Assembly (NCBI RefSeq): GCF_001020985.1
Contig: NZ_CP011542.1
Location: 1,426,001 to 1,490,000 of the forward strand
Origin: Corynebacterium mustelae
GTDB taxonomy: Bacteria > Actinomycetota > Actinomycetes > Mycobacteriales > Mycobacteriaceae
Direction: 5' to 3'
DNA: 64,000 nt
Made by a program: the position numbers and the translations under genes. Shown here piece after piece: positions 9,203 to 18,700 of this stretch (position 1 is its first letter; every line of letters begins with the position of its first letter). The notes under the pieces are model-generated. The model saw only the letters and a list, made by a program, of their open reading frames with translations. It was not told where the DNA came from and searched no databases.

Positions 9203-10228
9203 ATGGCGATGGATCTCACTTTGCTTTCGGAACCGAACTACAGTTCTCTCCCTAATGATGGGCGGCGGCAGGCGCTAACGGCGATTGCCGAAAAATACGG
9301 CGCCACAATCAGCGAGTTTATCCGCTTTGAGCGCTTCGGGCGACACCTTGACACTGCCATCTTCATCGTGGGCGACAGCGAGTTCGTGTTCGTGCCCGGT
9401 GCCGAGGTGAACTTGGGTTGGGACGGGTTTGTTACTCCACCAAGCATGGACATGTGGGTGGAGCTGGCCGAGTGGTTCACGTGCGAAGAACCACCCGAAG
9501 AAGGCGACTTAGAAGTGAGGAAACGGGCTCAGGAGGAAGCATTCCAACAGGACACAATCGATATTTTTCGGGAGCAAACCACACCTAAGGGAACCTTTAC
9601 TATTGGCCCTATGTTGGTGGAACGCCGCGTGATTCAGCCCTGCTGGAGGGATATTCCCGCTGAGGACGTGGAAGTGCGTGCCGATGTTCAGGAATTGATC
9701 CGTAAAGCCATTGACCACCACGTGGATGTGTACACCCTGCGCAATCGGTTGGAGGTTTCGCAGTCCAACAATACTGCGCATTGGCGGGCGCGAGAGTGGG
9801 AAGACCTCACATTTGACCAGCTGAAACAACAAGTAGAGGCGGCGGGATTCTCACTGCCGACGATGCGCGAGTGGGAATATTTGGCGGGCGGTGGCTGTGA
9901 AACCCTCGCGGTGTGGGGTGACAGTCTTGAGCACAATTCTTTTCGCACCGCAACGCCTGGGTTCACAAACGATGTCCAGGCGTGGGAGCACCCTAACTTT
10001 TTCGGCCTGACCATTGCCTTTGATCCATTCAAGCGTGAGATCGTTACCACCGACGATGGTTTTATGTTCAAGGGCGGGGACGGTGGCTGCAACAGCCACG
10101 GTGGTGCCGGTTTTTCGTGGGCAGTAGCGTTCCCAACGTCCCCTTATTTTGAAGAAACCGAAATGTTGAGGGATGGCCCCAGCGATCGCTTCGACTTCTA
10201 CCGAAGGGTTATCAGAATTGATGGATAA
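9203..10228 (+). CDS. formylglycine-generating-enzyme-like (SUMF1/FGE-sulfatase domain) protein, copy 1
   Basis: A 341-residue soluble protein. Its second half has the layout of the FGE-sulfatase fold: FVFVPGAEVNLGWDG (residues about 60-75, like the FxPGG-x-F-x-MG start of FGE domains), SLPTMREWEYLAGGG (about 216-230, like RLPTEAEWEYAARGG), and a C-terminal KGGDGG segment where the family has RGGSW. The catalytic copper-binding cysteine pair of true FGE enzymes is not evident (only an isolated C in GGDGGCNS), so a binding or structural role is more likely than sulfatase activation. The next gene is a tandem paralogue overlapping by 8 bases. The two share a 50-base identical tract although the rest has diverged. 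Confidence 0.65.
   Translation: MAMDLTLLSEPNYSSLPNDGRRQALTAIAEKYGATISEFIRFERFGRHLDTAIFIVGDSEFVFVPGAEVNLGWDGFVTPPSMDMWVELAEWFTCEEPPEEGDLEVRKRAQEEAFQQDTIDIFREQTTPKGTFTIGPMLVERRVIQPCWRDIPAEDVEVRADVQELIRKAIDHHVDVYTLRNRLEVSQSNNTAHWRAREWEDLTFDQLKQQVEAAGFSLPTMREWEYLAGGGCETLAVWGDSLEHNSFRTATPGFTNDVQAWEHPNFFGLTIAFDPFKREIVTTDDGFMFKGGDGGCNSHGGAGFSWAVAFPTSPYFEETEMLRDGPSDRFDFYRRVIRIDG
9374..9423 (+). repeat. 50-base identical tract shared by tandem FGE-like genes (copy 1)
   Basis: This stretch is identical to 10395-10444 and encodes the DSEFVFVPGAEVNLGWD region. The rest of the two genes is much less similar, suggesting gene conversion. Confidence 0.8.
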
Positions 10229-11267
10229 AACAAAGCTCTCTAAGCCCACCTACGCCGCGCTTTCCCGCGATGAGCAGGTGAAACTCCTGCGCCAGATCGC
10301 CGAGCACACGGGGACTACGCTCATTGAAACCCAAGAGTTTTCCCGTTTTGGACGTTCAACATTCACGGGCATTTTCCGCCATCCCAGAAGCCTAGACAGC
10401 GAGTTCGTGTTCGTGCCCGGTGCCGAGGTGAACTTGGGTTGGGATGGATTCACCGAGGAACCGCGGGAGGAAATGTGGCTGGACTTTGCACGAGACAATG
10501 GCGCGGGAACAGATGAAGAAATTCGCGCCGCTGCTGCTAGCCCTGAATTTCGCACAAAGATAACCGAGTTACTTCGTACTCACACCACGGCTATGGAACA
10601 CTGCACGATTGCGCCGATGCTGGTTGAACGCGCCGCACGTGTTCCGTGTTGGCGGGAAGCAACTGCCAAAGAGGTGGCGAATGACCCTGAAATTCAAGAA
10701 TTGATTGCCGAAGCCGAGAAAATGGGGGTGGTGAGTAGCGAGCTCGACGAGACTGTGTTAATCACCCGTGATGATAAATCGGCGCCGTGGCGAATAGAGC
10801 TTTTTGTGGAACTTTATTACGACGAACTTCAAGAAGCGGCAGAAAGCGACGGGTTTTCCCTGCTCACCTTGCGTGAGTGGGAGTACCTTGCCGGTGGTGG
10901 GTGCCGGACCCTTGCGCCGTGGAGTGAAAGTCTTGATTTTGAATCCATCACAGGAATCAGACCGGATGGGGAAAATTACCCTTCGAGTGCTTTTCTCTCG
11001 ACGGTGGAGGAGACACTGATCAAACCGAATTTCTTTGGCCTAGAAATCGCCTATAACCCTTACCGCTACGAGCTTGTGAGTGATGGGATTGATGTGGCAC
11101 GAAAAGGTGGCGATGGCGGAACCGGTTACTGTGGTGATGCGGGTGTGGCCTGGTCGTTCTTCCCAGTCACGCCTTATTTTGTGGATTACACTCATGAAAA
11201 AGGTTCGGAGGAGAACAATTTTGTGACCTCTTACGACACCTACCGCCGAATCCTCAGACTTGCCTAA
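10221..11267 (+). CDS. formylglycine-generating-enzyme-like protein, copy 2
   Basis: A 348-residue tandem paralogue of the preceding gene. The ATG at 10221 is chosen because it overlaps the stop of the upstream gene (ATGGATAA), a typical coupling arrangement, and because the resulting N-terminus (MDKTKLSKPTYAAL) aligns with that of copy 1. It has the same landmarks: FVFVPGAEVNLGWDG (about 72-86), FSLLTLREWEYLAGGG (about 214-229) and KGGDGGTGYCGDAG near the C-terminus. As in copy 1, the cysteines of catalytic FGE are not conserved in a recognisable pair. It is followed after 29 bases by the 1100-residue gene. Confidence 0.65.
   Translation: MDKTKLSKPTYAALSRDEQVKLLRQIAEHTGTTLIETQEFSRFGRSTFTGIFRHPRSLDSEFVFVPGAEVNLGWDGFTEEPREEMWLDFARDNGAGTDEEIRAAAASPEFRTKITELLRTHTTAMEHCTIAPMLVERAARVPCWREATAKEVANDPEIQELIAEAEKMGVVSSELDETVLITRDDKSAPWRIELFVELYYDELQEAAESDGFSLLTLREWEYLAGGGCRTLAPWSESLDFESITGIRPDGENYPSSAFLSTVEETLIKPNFFGLEIAYNPYRYELVSDGIDVARKGGDGGTGYCGDAGVAWSFFPVTPYFVDYTHEKGSEENNFVTSYDTYRRILRLA
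10395..10444 (+). repeat. 50-base identical tract shared by tandem FGE-like genes (copy 2)
   Basis: Identical over 50 bases to 9374-9423; see that entry. Confidence 0.8.
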
Positions 11268-11296
11268 TCCCACAACGACAGAAAGAATACCCACCA

Positions 11297-14200
11297 ATGA
11301 CCGCAACAGCGAACCTCGTTGCCGCACTCGACATTTACAAGGGACTCGGCTGGGCCACGATCACTAAACCGCAGGATATTCTCACCCTGCCGACCCCTAC
11401 CGATGAGCAGAAAAATACTGCCCAACTGGGCATTAAAGCCTTGGGTACCCTCGACTGGGATTCCCACGAGTGGGAAGAAAACTGTGGCCATCAACCGCGA
11501 TACCTTGGGATTTTCGCCATCGTCATGGGTGTAGATGCGACAACCGCGGCACGGATGACTAAGGACCAGCACCCGAAAGTCGTCGCAGAATGCGTTGCGC
11601 GCCGGGGCGAGCGGTACGTGCGGGACTACGTGGTGGCGGCGTCGACAAGCGTACGGCCGCTGGCGGATACACTCCTTGACACCAGCTGCGTGGCTGCGGT
11701 CCGCCTTGTTGCGGGCGTGGGTGGGGTACACATTGCTGTGCCGGAAAGCCTCGACTACCTGCATTATTGGGGCGGGGTACTCGCAATCCAGGCGGGGGCG
11801 ACTGCCGTAAGGGAGATACTGAGTAAGGAATATCCGGGCTGCTTTCCCACACGTGAGCAACTTTTGGCGCGTTACGAGGAGCACTATTCGGTGGCAGAGT
11901 CGATGCAGGCGGAGCTGCACGCAACCGTGGGGCGGGGGCTGGTCGCCGGTGTGAAAGCTGGGGCGGGCAACCGCGATGATCTGCTTGCGTGGATCGCCCG
12001 CGATCTGGAAAAATGCTCAAAACCGAAGCAGCGCCGACGCCTACTGCAAATGCTCACCGAGGATCTTGAACTTAGCGACGCCGACATCACCCGTAACCTA
12101 GGTGTGCTGGCAAGCCAGATCGCGGCGAGCCACGCCGACTGCGTGAAGGCGTATGGCCTGCGGCTTCTCGCGCTTATGCCGGAGCCTGAGCTTGCCAATA
12201 CCGCACTCGGCGCCCTGTATGTGCCCACACTAGCGGGGCTGAAGTCGGTGCTCACCACGCTGAGCAAGCGCAACGATCTCACGGAGCAGACGAAGCAGCA
12301 CCTGTTAGCGCGACTAGAAGAACTTTATACCCACGACGATCCGAAGGCAGCGGCACTTGCGGGGAAACTGCTCGCAGCGTGGGGTAAAACCCCTGCACAG
12401 CGGGTAGAAACGGCGCCTGCGCCAGTGGGGAATTGGTGGCAGCCCACGCCAAGCTTTACCCAGCCGGGGCGCTTCGAGGTGGGCGAAGTGACCGTGGCCA
12501 ACCTTGCGGCGGCGTTTGCGCAGGCCAACTACGGTTTTAACCCGGAATCTAACCACCATATCGAGCGGTTTTGGGCGCTTGCGACCCAGCTTGCCTTTCA
12601 TGACCGTGACCAGGCGGTGCGAGCGGTGCAGGACGCAACAATGAACTGGGGAAACGGCATGTTGGGGCTTGTGTTTGATGAGCCCAACGGGGGCTGGTTC
12701 GAAGACTATGAGCAGTCGTCGCTGTTCTATGCCCGTGAGGTGCGACTGGTCCAGAATTTCGGTGAGATCCCCTGCCTGCTGTCTACCCCAAGCACCATGG
12801 ATTTCGGCATCGATTTTGCTGACCTCATTGCACGTCTTGAGGCGTACCGCGCAGCAAACGCGAGCGTGAGCGAGGCGGACTTGCAGATCGCACTCATGCG
12901 GCTGAAAACTTCCGAGCTGGATTGGTCAGCGGCGGCGGATCAGGCACGCACCTTCGACCTTCAGTTTATTGAAACCTCACAGCCGGTCACCGTGACTGTG
13001 GGCGAGGTGATCGCCGACTATATTTTCGACCAGATCGACGATCCCGGCCTTGTAGCTGACCCAGAGGTGGGGGAGTTTGTCGCCCAACCTGTCGCAATTC
13101 CGCACTGCTTGAGTGTGTTCCCGGACCGTCTCAATGCGCCGCGTGGCGGGGTTGATCCTACGCTGTTCCCCACCTGGGCGGATACCCCGCACCTGGGTTT
13201 GCGGGCGACAAAGAAGAGTAGCTGGTTGCGGTGCGCCGCGCACGCTGAGACCGTTGCCCAGGCTGAGCATGTGCTTTCCCCAGGTGTAGCCATGAATCTG
13301 CTGGGTGCGCTGCGGATCAGTGACCCTGAAATCTTCGCCCGCGTGCATGATGCCGTCACGCTAGCTTTTCGACGCGGAATCCTACTCCCCGGCACCGCTA
13401 ACGTTGAGTTTTTAGACTGGCGCACACACGCCACCAGTTTCACTGGGTTAGCGCAACCACTCAAGGAGCTGGCCGGTGACGGTTTGCTTTCGGTGGTGTG
13501 GCCGATTTTTGACGATGTGTGCCGCATAGCCGCCGCCCGTTCCGCCACTACCCCAGGTGCGGTGGAAGCAGTGCAGGCCATGGCTGATCTTGCACCCCAT
13601 GTGTGCGCCGCCGTGAAAGAAGGCGTAGCGCCGAAAGAGGCACTTGATGTGCCTGGCCTTCGGGCGTGTGCGGCAAAGACGGGCAAGTCAAAGCTGGTCA
13701 CGGCGGCGCAGAAAGCGATGGGCACCTTGGGTGTGGATGCGCCGAAGCAGGAAACTGGTGCCGGGAAGAAGGTGGAAACTCTCAGCGAGGAGGAGTTCGC
13801 AGCCCGGTGGGGTGAAACCTTCGCCCCCGCACGCATTCATGACTCGCAGGTAAACGTGGAGGTTGGTTTCGGCAAGTCTGATTCTTCTGGGGAAGACCTG
13901 TGGGTTGTGCTCAAACTCGGCGAGGACGAAAAATCCCAGTACGTGGTGAACGCCCCATTGTGCGTGGAAACCTGGAACGAGGACGCCACCCTGGTGGTTA
14001 CCCGCCGCTCACTGATAGATGATGAGGATGCGGAAGGCAGAACCGTTATCCTCGCGTGGCGCCGCGGTGCTTGGTTCGAAACTGATGATTGGGACATTCA
14101 AGCAAGCGACCCCATTAAGGATATTCCCGCGCTGATGGAAGTCTCCGTTGCGCTCGTGGCGTTTCTGGGAAGCTACGGGAAACCGTACCCCGTGTCCCTG

Positions 14201-14599
14201 GCGCAGCAGGTAGTGTTAGGGGCGATTAGCCACGGCAGACTACCTTCAGAGCATATCCGCCACGCGGCACGCATGCTTGCCGAGGTTGCAGAATGGAACC
14301 TCGCTAAAGCACTGAAAATTCTGGACAAGCACCCCACCGCCATTTCCGCCTTGTGGCCCCTTATAACAGAAAGCATTCGCCTAGCTGGCGAAAACAAGAC
14401 AACAGGAAAGCTACCGAAGTGGCTCAACGGTGCACTGAAAGTAGTGGAACAACATCTCGACGTGTTGGTGGCTGCGACTGCCCGCGGGATCATCCCAGCA
14501 ACGGAATGGGCAGGCCTCACAGTGATTGCTGAGGGGAATGCGACAGGGGCTACGCAGAAACGTGCGAAAGCACTTCAAGCAGCCTTTGCCGAACTATAA
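11297..14599 (+). CDS. large helical-repeat protein, DUF6493-like (paralogue B)
   Basis: A 1100-residue predicted cytoplasmic protein. The N-terminus (a-x-x-IYKGLGW, residues about 11-18, then CVARRGERYVRDYV near 95-108) is shared with paralogues C (15734) and D (24618). Further on come the W-x-x-x-P linker (about 378), IPCLLSTPSTMDFGI with a following RLEAY (about 492-520), SPGVAMNLLGALR (about 660), VVWPIFDD (about 733), and LDVPGLRACAAKTGKS (about 786). The C-terminal domain of about 300 residues carries ISALWPLITESI and LPKWLNGAL. The set matches what I recall of DUF6493-family proteins; no enzymatic motif is visible, so a scaffold role is plausible. The small YbjN-like gene follows after only about 20 bases. 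Confidence 0.7.
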   Translation: MTATANLVAALDIYKGLGWATITKPQDILTLPTPTDEQKNTAQLGIKALGTLDWDSHEWEENCGHQPRYLGIFAIVMGVDATTAARMTKDQHPKVVAECVARRGERYVRDYVVAASTSVRPLADTLLDTSCVAAVRLVAGVGGVHIAVPESLDYLHYWGGVLAIQAGATAVREILSKEYPGCFPTREQLLARYEEHYSVAESMQAELHATVGRGLVAGVKAGAGNRDDLLAWIARDLEKCSKPKQRRRLLQMLTEDLELSDADITRNLGVLASQIAASHADCVKAYGLRLLALMPEPELANTALGALYVPTLAGLKSVLTTLSKRNDLTEQTKQHLLARLEELYTHDDPKAAALAGKLLAAWGKTPAQRVETAPAPVGNWWQPTPSFTQPGRFEVGEVTVANLAAAFAQANYGFNPESNHHIERFWALATQLAFHDRDQAVRAVQDATMNWGNGMLGLVFDEPNGGWFEDYEQSSLFYAREVRLVQNFGEIPCLLSTPSTMDFGIDFADLIARLEAYRAANASVSEADLQIALMRLKTSELDWSAAADQARTFDLQFIETSQPVTVTVGEVIADYIFDQIDDPGLVADPEVGEFVAQPVAIPHCLSVFPDRLNAPRGGVDPTLFPTWADTPHLGLRATKKSSWLRCAAHAETVAQAEHVLSPGVAMNLLGALRISDPEIFARVHDAVTLAFRRGILLPGTANVEFLDWRTHATSFTGLAQPLKELAGDGLLSVVWPIFDDVCRIAAARSATTPGAVEAVQAMADLAPHVCAAVKEGVAPKEALDVPGLRACAAKTGKSKLVTAAQKAMGTLGVDAPKQETGAGKKVETLSEEEFAARWGETFAPARIHDSQVNVEVGFGKSDSSGEDLWVVLKLGEDEKSQYVVNAPLCVETWNEDATLVVTRRSLIDDEDAEGRTVILAWRRGAWFETDDWDIQASDPIKDIPALMEVSVALVAFLGSYGKPYPVSLAQQVVLGAISHGRLPSEHIRHAARMLAEVAEWNLAKALKILDKHPTAISALWPLITESIRLAGENKTTGKLPKWLNGALKVVEQHLDVLVAATARGIIPATEWAGLTVIAEGNATGATQKRAKALQAAFAEL
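11638..11650 (+). repeat. dispersed 13-mer, copy 3
   Basis: Exact GGCGTCGACAAGC inside the 1100-residue gene, read in a different frame from copy 2 (A-S-T-S). Confidence 0.8.
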
Positions 14600-14620
14600 A
14601 AATTGTGGAAGGTTCTTAAC

Positions 14621-15472
14621 ATGGTTCATACTCTCACACCAAAAGTCACGCCGGATCGGCTAGCACAGGCAGGAAGTAGGCTGCCTGGGTGTGTGGCGTA
14701 TCCGCTGAGCCCAACGAGTGCGTGGATTGAGTGTGAGCAATTCGCGTTGGAGGTTGTGCTCCATGAGAACGCAACGTTGCTGGAGTTTCGTACCACATGG
14801 CCAGGCCCCGCGCGTAAGCGTGATGAGATTGCCGCGGCACTTTCGGGGAGTATGTGGCGCGGAACTATTGTCAGCGACGAGGCCGGTGGGCGTGTGGTGC
14901 ATCTGTCCTTTGTCACCGATGTGCAGGCCGGATTGAGCGATGAACAGCTCATAGGCTGGCTGGTGTTTGTCCACAACGATGTATGCGTGGTGTTTCATGA
15001 CCTCAACACCCATTTCAGCATTCTTTCGCCCGCACTCACCCCGCTTGTATGTGCGATCGATGCGACGTTACCCGCGGTCACCCCACGGCGGTGTGAGGAG
15101 TTGCTTTCACGGGGTTCCCTCCCCGTTGAGGTGAGTGATGAGGCGTATCAACAACACCGTGAAGCCGAGGGCTTGGGCTTAATAACCGTGAGGTTTACTG
15201 GCGAGACGTTGCGGTTATCGTATTGGGACGAATCCGGCTATTACCAAAAGAAGTTCCTCCCTCCTGAAGTGCACGCTATCGTTGTGCAATTGAACCAAGA
15301 ACCGCACATAGGCGCTATTGAGATTAATGGGTATCGCGAGCTTTTCATCCACACAGTGGTGTACTGCGGGGCGGGAGCCACTGACGAGCAGCTGATTTAC
15401 TGGTGTGATCACACTCTTGTCCTCATGCATGAACTGGCGTTAAGGCTGCACAGGAAACCAGAGAAACGGTAA
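14621..15472 (+). CDS. YbjN-like (type III chaperone-fold-like) protein, copy 1
   Basis: A 283-residue soluble protein made of two similar halves. Each half ends in a beta strand, a G-x-(S/T)-D-E-Q-L element and a long helix: DVQAGLSDEQLIGWLVFVHND (about residues 104-124) and YCGAGATDEQLIYWCDHTL (about 250-268). This is the arrangement of YbjN-domain proteins, which share the fold of type III secretion chaperones; the family is poorly understood. The ATG at 14621 is preferred to a TTG at 14603 because GTGGAAGG lies 8 bases before it. The gene sits about 20 bases behind the 1100-residue protein, a pairing repeated at 15734/19140 and 24618/27064, so the product may bind or chaperone the giant partner. 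Confidence 0.6.
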   Translation: MVHTLTPKVTPDRLAQAGSRLPGCVAYPLSPTSAWIECEQFALEVVLHENATLLEFRTTWPGPARKRDEIAAALSGSMWRGTIVSDEAGGRVVHLSFVTDVQAGLSDEQLIGWLVFVHNDVCVVFHDLNTHFSILSPALTPLVCAIDATLPAVTPRRCEELLSRGSLPVEVSDEAYQQHREAEGLGLITVRFTGETLRLSYWDESGYYQKKFLPPEVHAIVVQLNQEPHIGAIEINGYRELFIHTVVYCGAGATDEQLIYWCDHTLVLMHELALRLHRKPEKR

Positions 15473-15733
15473 TGGGTAATGCTGTGGGCGTCGACAAGCA
15501 AGAGCACGGGCATATACTGGCGAAACGATTGCAATGTTGGCAATGGGCACGAAAAACAACCCGTGAAGCGATCGTATTGGGGGGAGCTTATTTTGTTTGG
15601 GTACTAGCTGCGGGCACGGTGTTTTCTAAGATACGAATGTGTGTTTGGCCATTTTTGGGGGCTTGTGTTAGCCAGCCATGCTACAAAAGGTATGTTTACG
15701 TGTTTTCCGCCAAGCATTTAAAGAGAGCATCCT
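15473..15733. other. spacer with degenerate echo of 21810-21920
   Basis: A 96-codon frame from an ATG at 15472, overlapping the upstream stop as TAATG, crosses this region and enters the next gene. Its product has one hydrophobic stretch but no family resemblance, so it is not called as a gene. The segment GGGTAATGCTGTG plus the exact 13-mer plus AAGAG resembles 21823-21855 (GGGTAACGGTG, GTCGACAAGC, AAGAG), as if an ancestral intergenic sequence was duplicated with the neighbouring genes. Confidence 0.4.
15487..15499 (+). repeat. dispersed 13-mer, copy 4
   Basis: Exact GGCGTCGACAAGC in the spacer after the first YbjN-like gene. Confidence 0.8.
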
Positions 15734-18700
15734 ATGACCAAACCCCCTGTTGCACCGCCTAAGCTGCGCAAAGCTGTTGAGATTTTCAAAGAACTCGGCT
15801 GGGACGACGCTGAAATTTCTGATGCACCCATCTTGCCCTTAGGGACCCCCGAACAGCAAGAGCTCGTAGTCAAAGGGCTAGAAAAAGGCGCCTGGAAAAA
15901 ATGGGTGGATGATTCTTACAGCGGCACCACTTACGATCTTGTTCAGGTTAGTCACACCATGCTGGCGCTGTTCGCGATCCGATGTGGGGTTAGCGCCAAG
16001 CGAGCGGTGTGGCTTTTGGATTTCGCGGCTGTACGTGAGTGGCCAACTGCTGCCCAGTGTGCGCTTCAACGCGGACCTAAGTATGTGCGCGACGTAATGG
16101 CTGGCATTGAGAAGCGTGATCGTTGGGGCGACGACACTTCCGTGGGGGCGTGGGATCTATGTATGTTGTCATTTCTCCTGATCGTTGAAGACTACGGCCT
16201 TGATTTTGAAGTCCCTGCGTATCCCTGGTATTTGCGGGATTGGGCCGGGATTGTTGCGTATGCCTTCTATGGGAGGGAGGGGGCATACTTCCAAGGCGAG
16301 GTTGACCAGATTCCACCGAAGGAGACGTTGCTTCGCTCCATGCGTGCGCATGTGGAGATGGCTGTGGAGCAGGGAGTTCCGTTGTGGGGTGCGTTGGGGT
16401 ATGTGCTTCGTGCGGGCTTAGAAAACGGTGTGTTTACAAGAAAAGAGGTGGTTGATTATACGGTGGCGGCGGTGAATGCGCCTGCCCGTCCGAGTGAGCA
16501 TAAGCGCTGTGTGGAGCTTTTGTGCGGTGACCTTGCGATTACTGATGATGAGATTCGTGCTCATGCGGAGACGTTGGGGGCGTTGATTGCATCGGGTGAT
16601 GCTGTGCTTATCGACGCCGTGGGGGCGCGGTTTTTTGCTGTTGCGGCTGCTGCTCAGGCGGCAGAAGTGGCGGTGGGTGCGTTGTATGCTTCCACGCAGA
16701 AGGCACAATTGGTTGTGTTGCAGGGATTATCGGCCCGTACTGATCTGACGGGGGAGTTGCTGACACCACTTGTGCAGAGATTGCAGGAGCTTGCAGGGGC
16801 TCGGAATAAGCAGGTTGTGAAGCTGGCTGCTAGTTTGCTGGACCAGGCGGGTGAGCAGCTAGAACCTGCCACACCGCTGAATGAAATGGAAGCACCAACC
16901 GTTACGTGGGAGCCTGTACCGCCGGTGTGGGAGGTTGAGCGTTTTGAGGTGGAGCAGGTCGATGTGGATGCGTTAGTGGCGGCACAGCAGGCAACATCAC
17001 CGGATAAATATGACAGCGGGCCGAGCTATGACATTGAGCTTGAGCAGTTCTTTGCCATCCTCGTGGCCTTAGCACAAACGGACTTTCAGTCCGCACAGCG
17101 CTATATCGATTCCCAAACTGATCACGATGCTCCTTATATACGAACGGTTGGTAGTGATCCGGTTGGGGATCGTGGATTCGCGGTATGGTACAACGTTGGG
17201 TCGTTTCCGGTGTTGTTATCGCAGCCTTCTTTTGTGGATTTGCGGATTATGCCAGAGGATTTCTTTGCGCGGTTAGAAACATATCGTTTGGCTGGTGTCC
17301 CGGTTTCTTCGAGGGATCTTCTGCTTGCGTTGTGTCGGTTGGATGTGCGTGGGCATGACCTGCATGAGCTTATTCGGCGGGTGAGAGAGTTTCCGTTGCC
17401 TTTGCGGTGGTTTGGTGATGAGGAATACCTCGGCACTGTTGCTGATGTTGTGGAGGAATACCTCTGTGAGGAGGAGTTTCTTGCCACGGTGTGGCCCGAG
17501 ACTGGGTTGATCGATTCAAACGGAGGTTTTGCCGTTCCGAGAGTGTTGGAGCGGTTGGTCAATCATGGTTCGGTCCACTATTTCACTTTCTATGAACCGT
17601 TTATTTTCCCGCTCATGGGAGACGGGTTTTTTAAAGAGTTCGGTGCCACGGGCCATAGTACTTTCCAAGGGGCGTGCCTTGCCGCCGTCGCCAAGCAGTT
17701 GGCGCGTTGCTCTACGCCGTTGAGTCCTGGTATTGCTATGAATCTGATTGCTGCCCCGCGATTGAATGCTAAGGGCAAGGCTGTGGGGCTTGATGAGGCG
17801 ATTCGGGCGGCGTGGCGCAGGGGGTTGCTAATCCCAGGTGTTGCTGACATCAACAGCATAGGGTGGAAAAACCCTGTTAAGAGTTTCCATGGGCTGGATG
17901 AGGTTTTCCGTGATCTAGCTCATGACGGGATGCTTGCCCTGGTGTGGCCGTTGATGAACGACATTCTTGTTGCGGCTTCTCAAGCGGTGCGTCCACATAA
18001 GGGCGCCGGTGAGATTGCGGAGTTGACTGTTGAGCTGTTGCCGAGTGTGCAGCAAGCAGTTGAGGCTGGCGTGGCTGATCCACATGTGTTGGAGTTGCCG
18101 GGGATTCGGGCTTTTGGCACAAAGAAGGGCTCATCGAGGTTAGCGGAGGCGGCGCGTGCTGCAATGAAACTTTTGGAGGGTACTACATCACCAGCAGCGG
18201 ATACTCGCGTTGAAGAGCCTCAACCTGAGGTCGAATTTAGTGGTGAGTTCACAGAGCTATGGCCCGAGAACCGTGGAGAAGGTCCGGCGCGACCAGACAC
18301 GGCGACTGTTACTTTCGAGGAAATAGAGGACGATGAAAATGCATTGTTCTGGCGCTCGGATGGTCTTTTTGCTGTGGTAAGCGTCCCCGAATACCCAGGA
18401 AAGGCATTCCGAAAGTTCCCATTTTCCTCCATCCATCCGTGGCGATTCCACGAACTAAGCAATGGAAAAACCGCAACTCTGCGCGAGGAGCACCTCTGTT
18501 TTGATGGTTCAACGTGGCAGCTGGAAAGCGCGCCTGATACCCGCAGCTGGAATAAGGAATTTTATCCTTCTTCGGAGTTCCCGGATAGTTTCCTCTACAT
18601 TCTGTGCGCCTTCCTTGCGGTGCCGAAAGAGCCAAAGGGCGCTTTCGAAGAACTCGGTCGCCAACTAAATCTGAATACGATTAGTGCTGCAAGTATGAAA

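Noticed and set aside
13018..13836. 272-codon minus-strand frame inside the 1100-residue gene
   Set aside because: Mirror of a high-GC coding region; low-complexity A/S/R-rich product.
15472..15762. 96-codon frame overlapping the previous stop as TAATG
   Set aside because: Looks translationally coupled, but the product resembles no family, overlaps the start of the next gene and consists partly of decayed spacer repeat.
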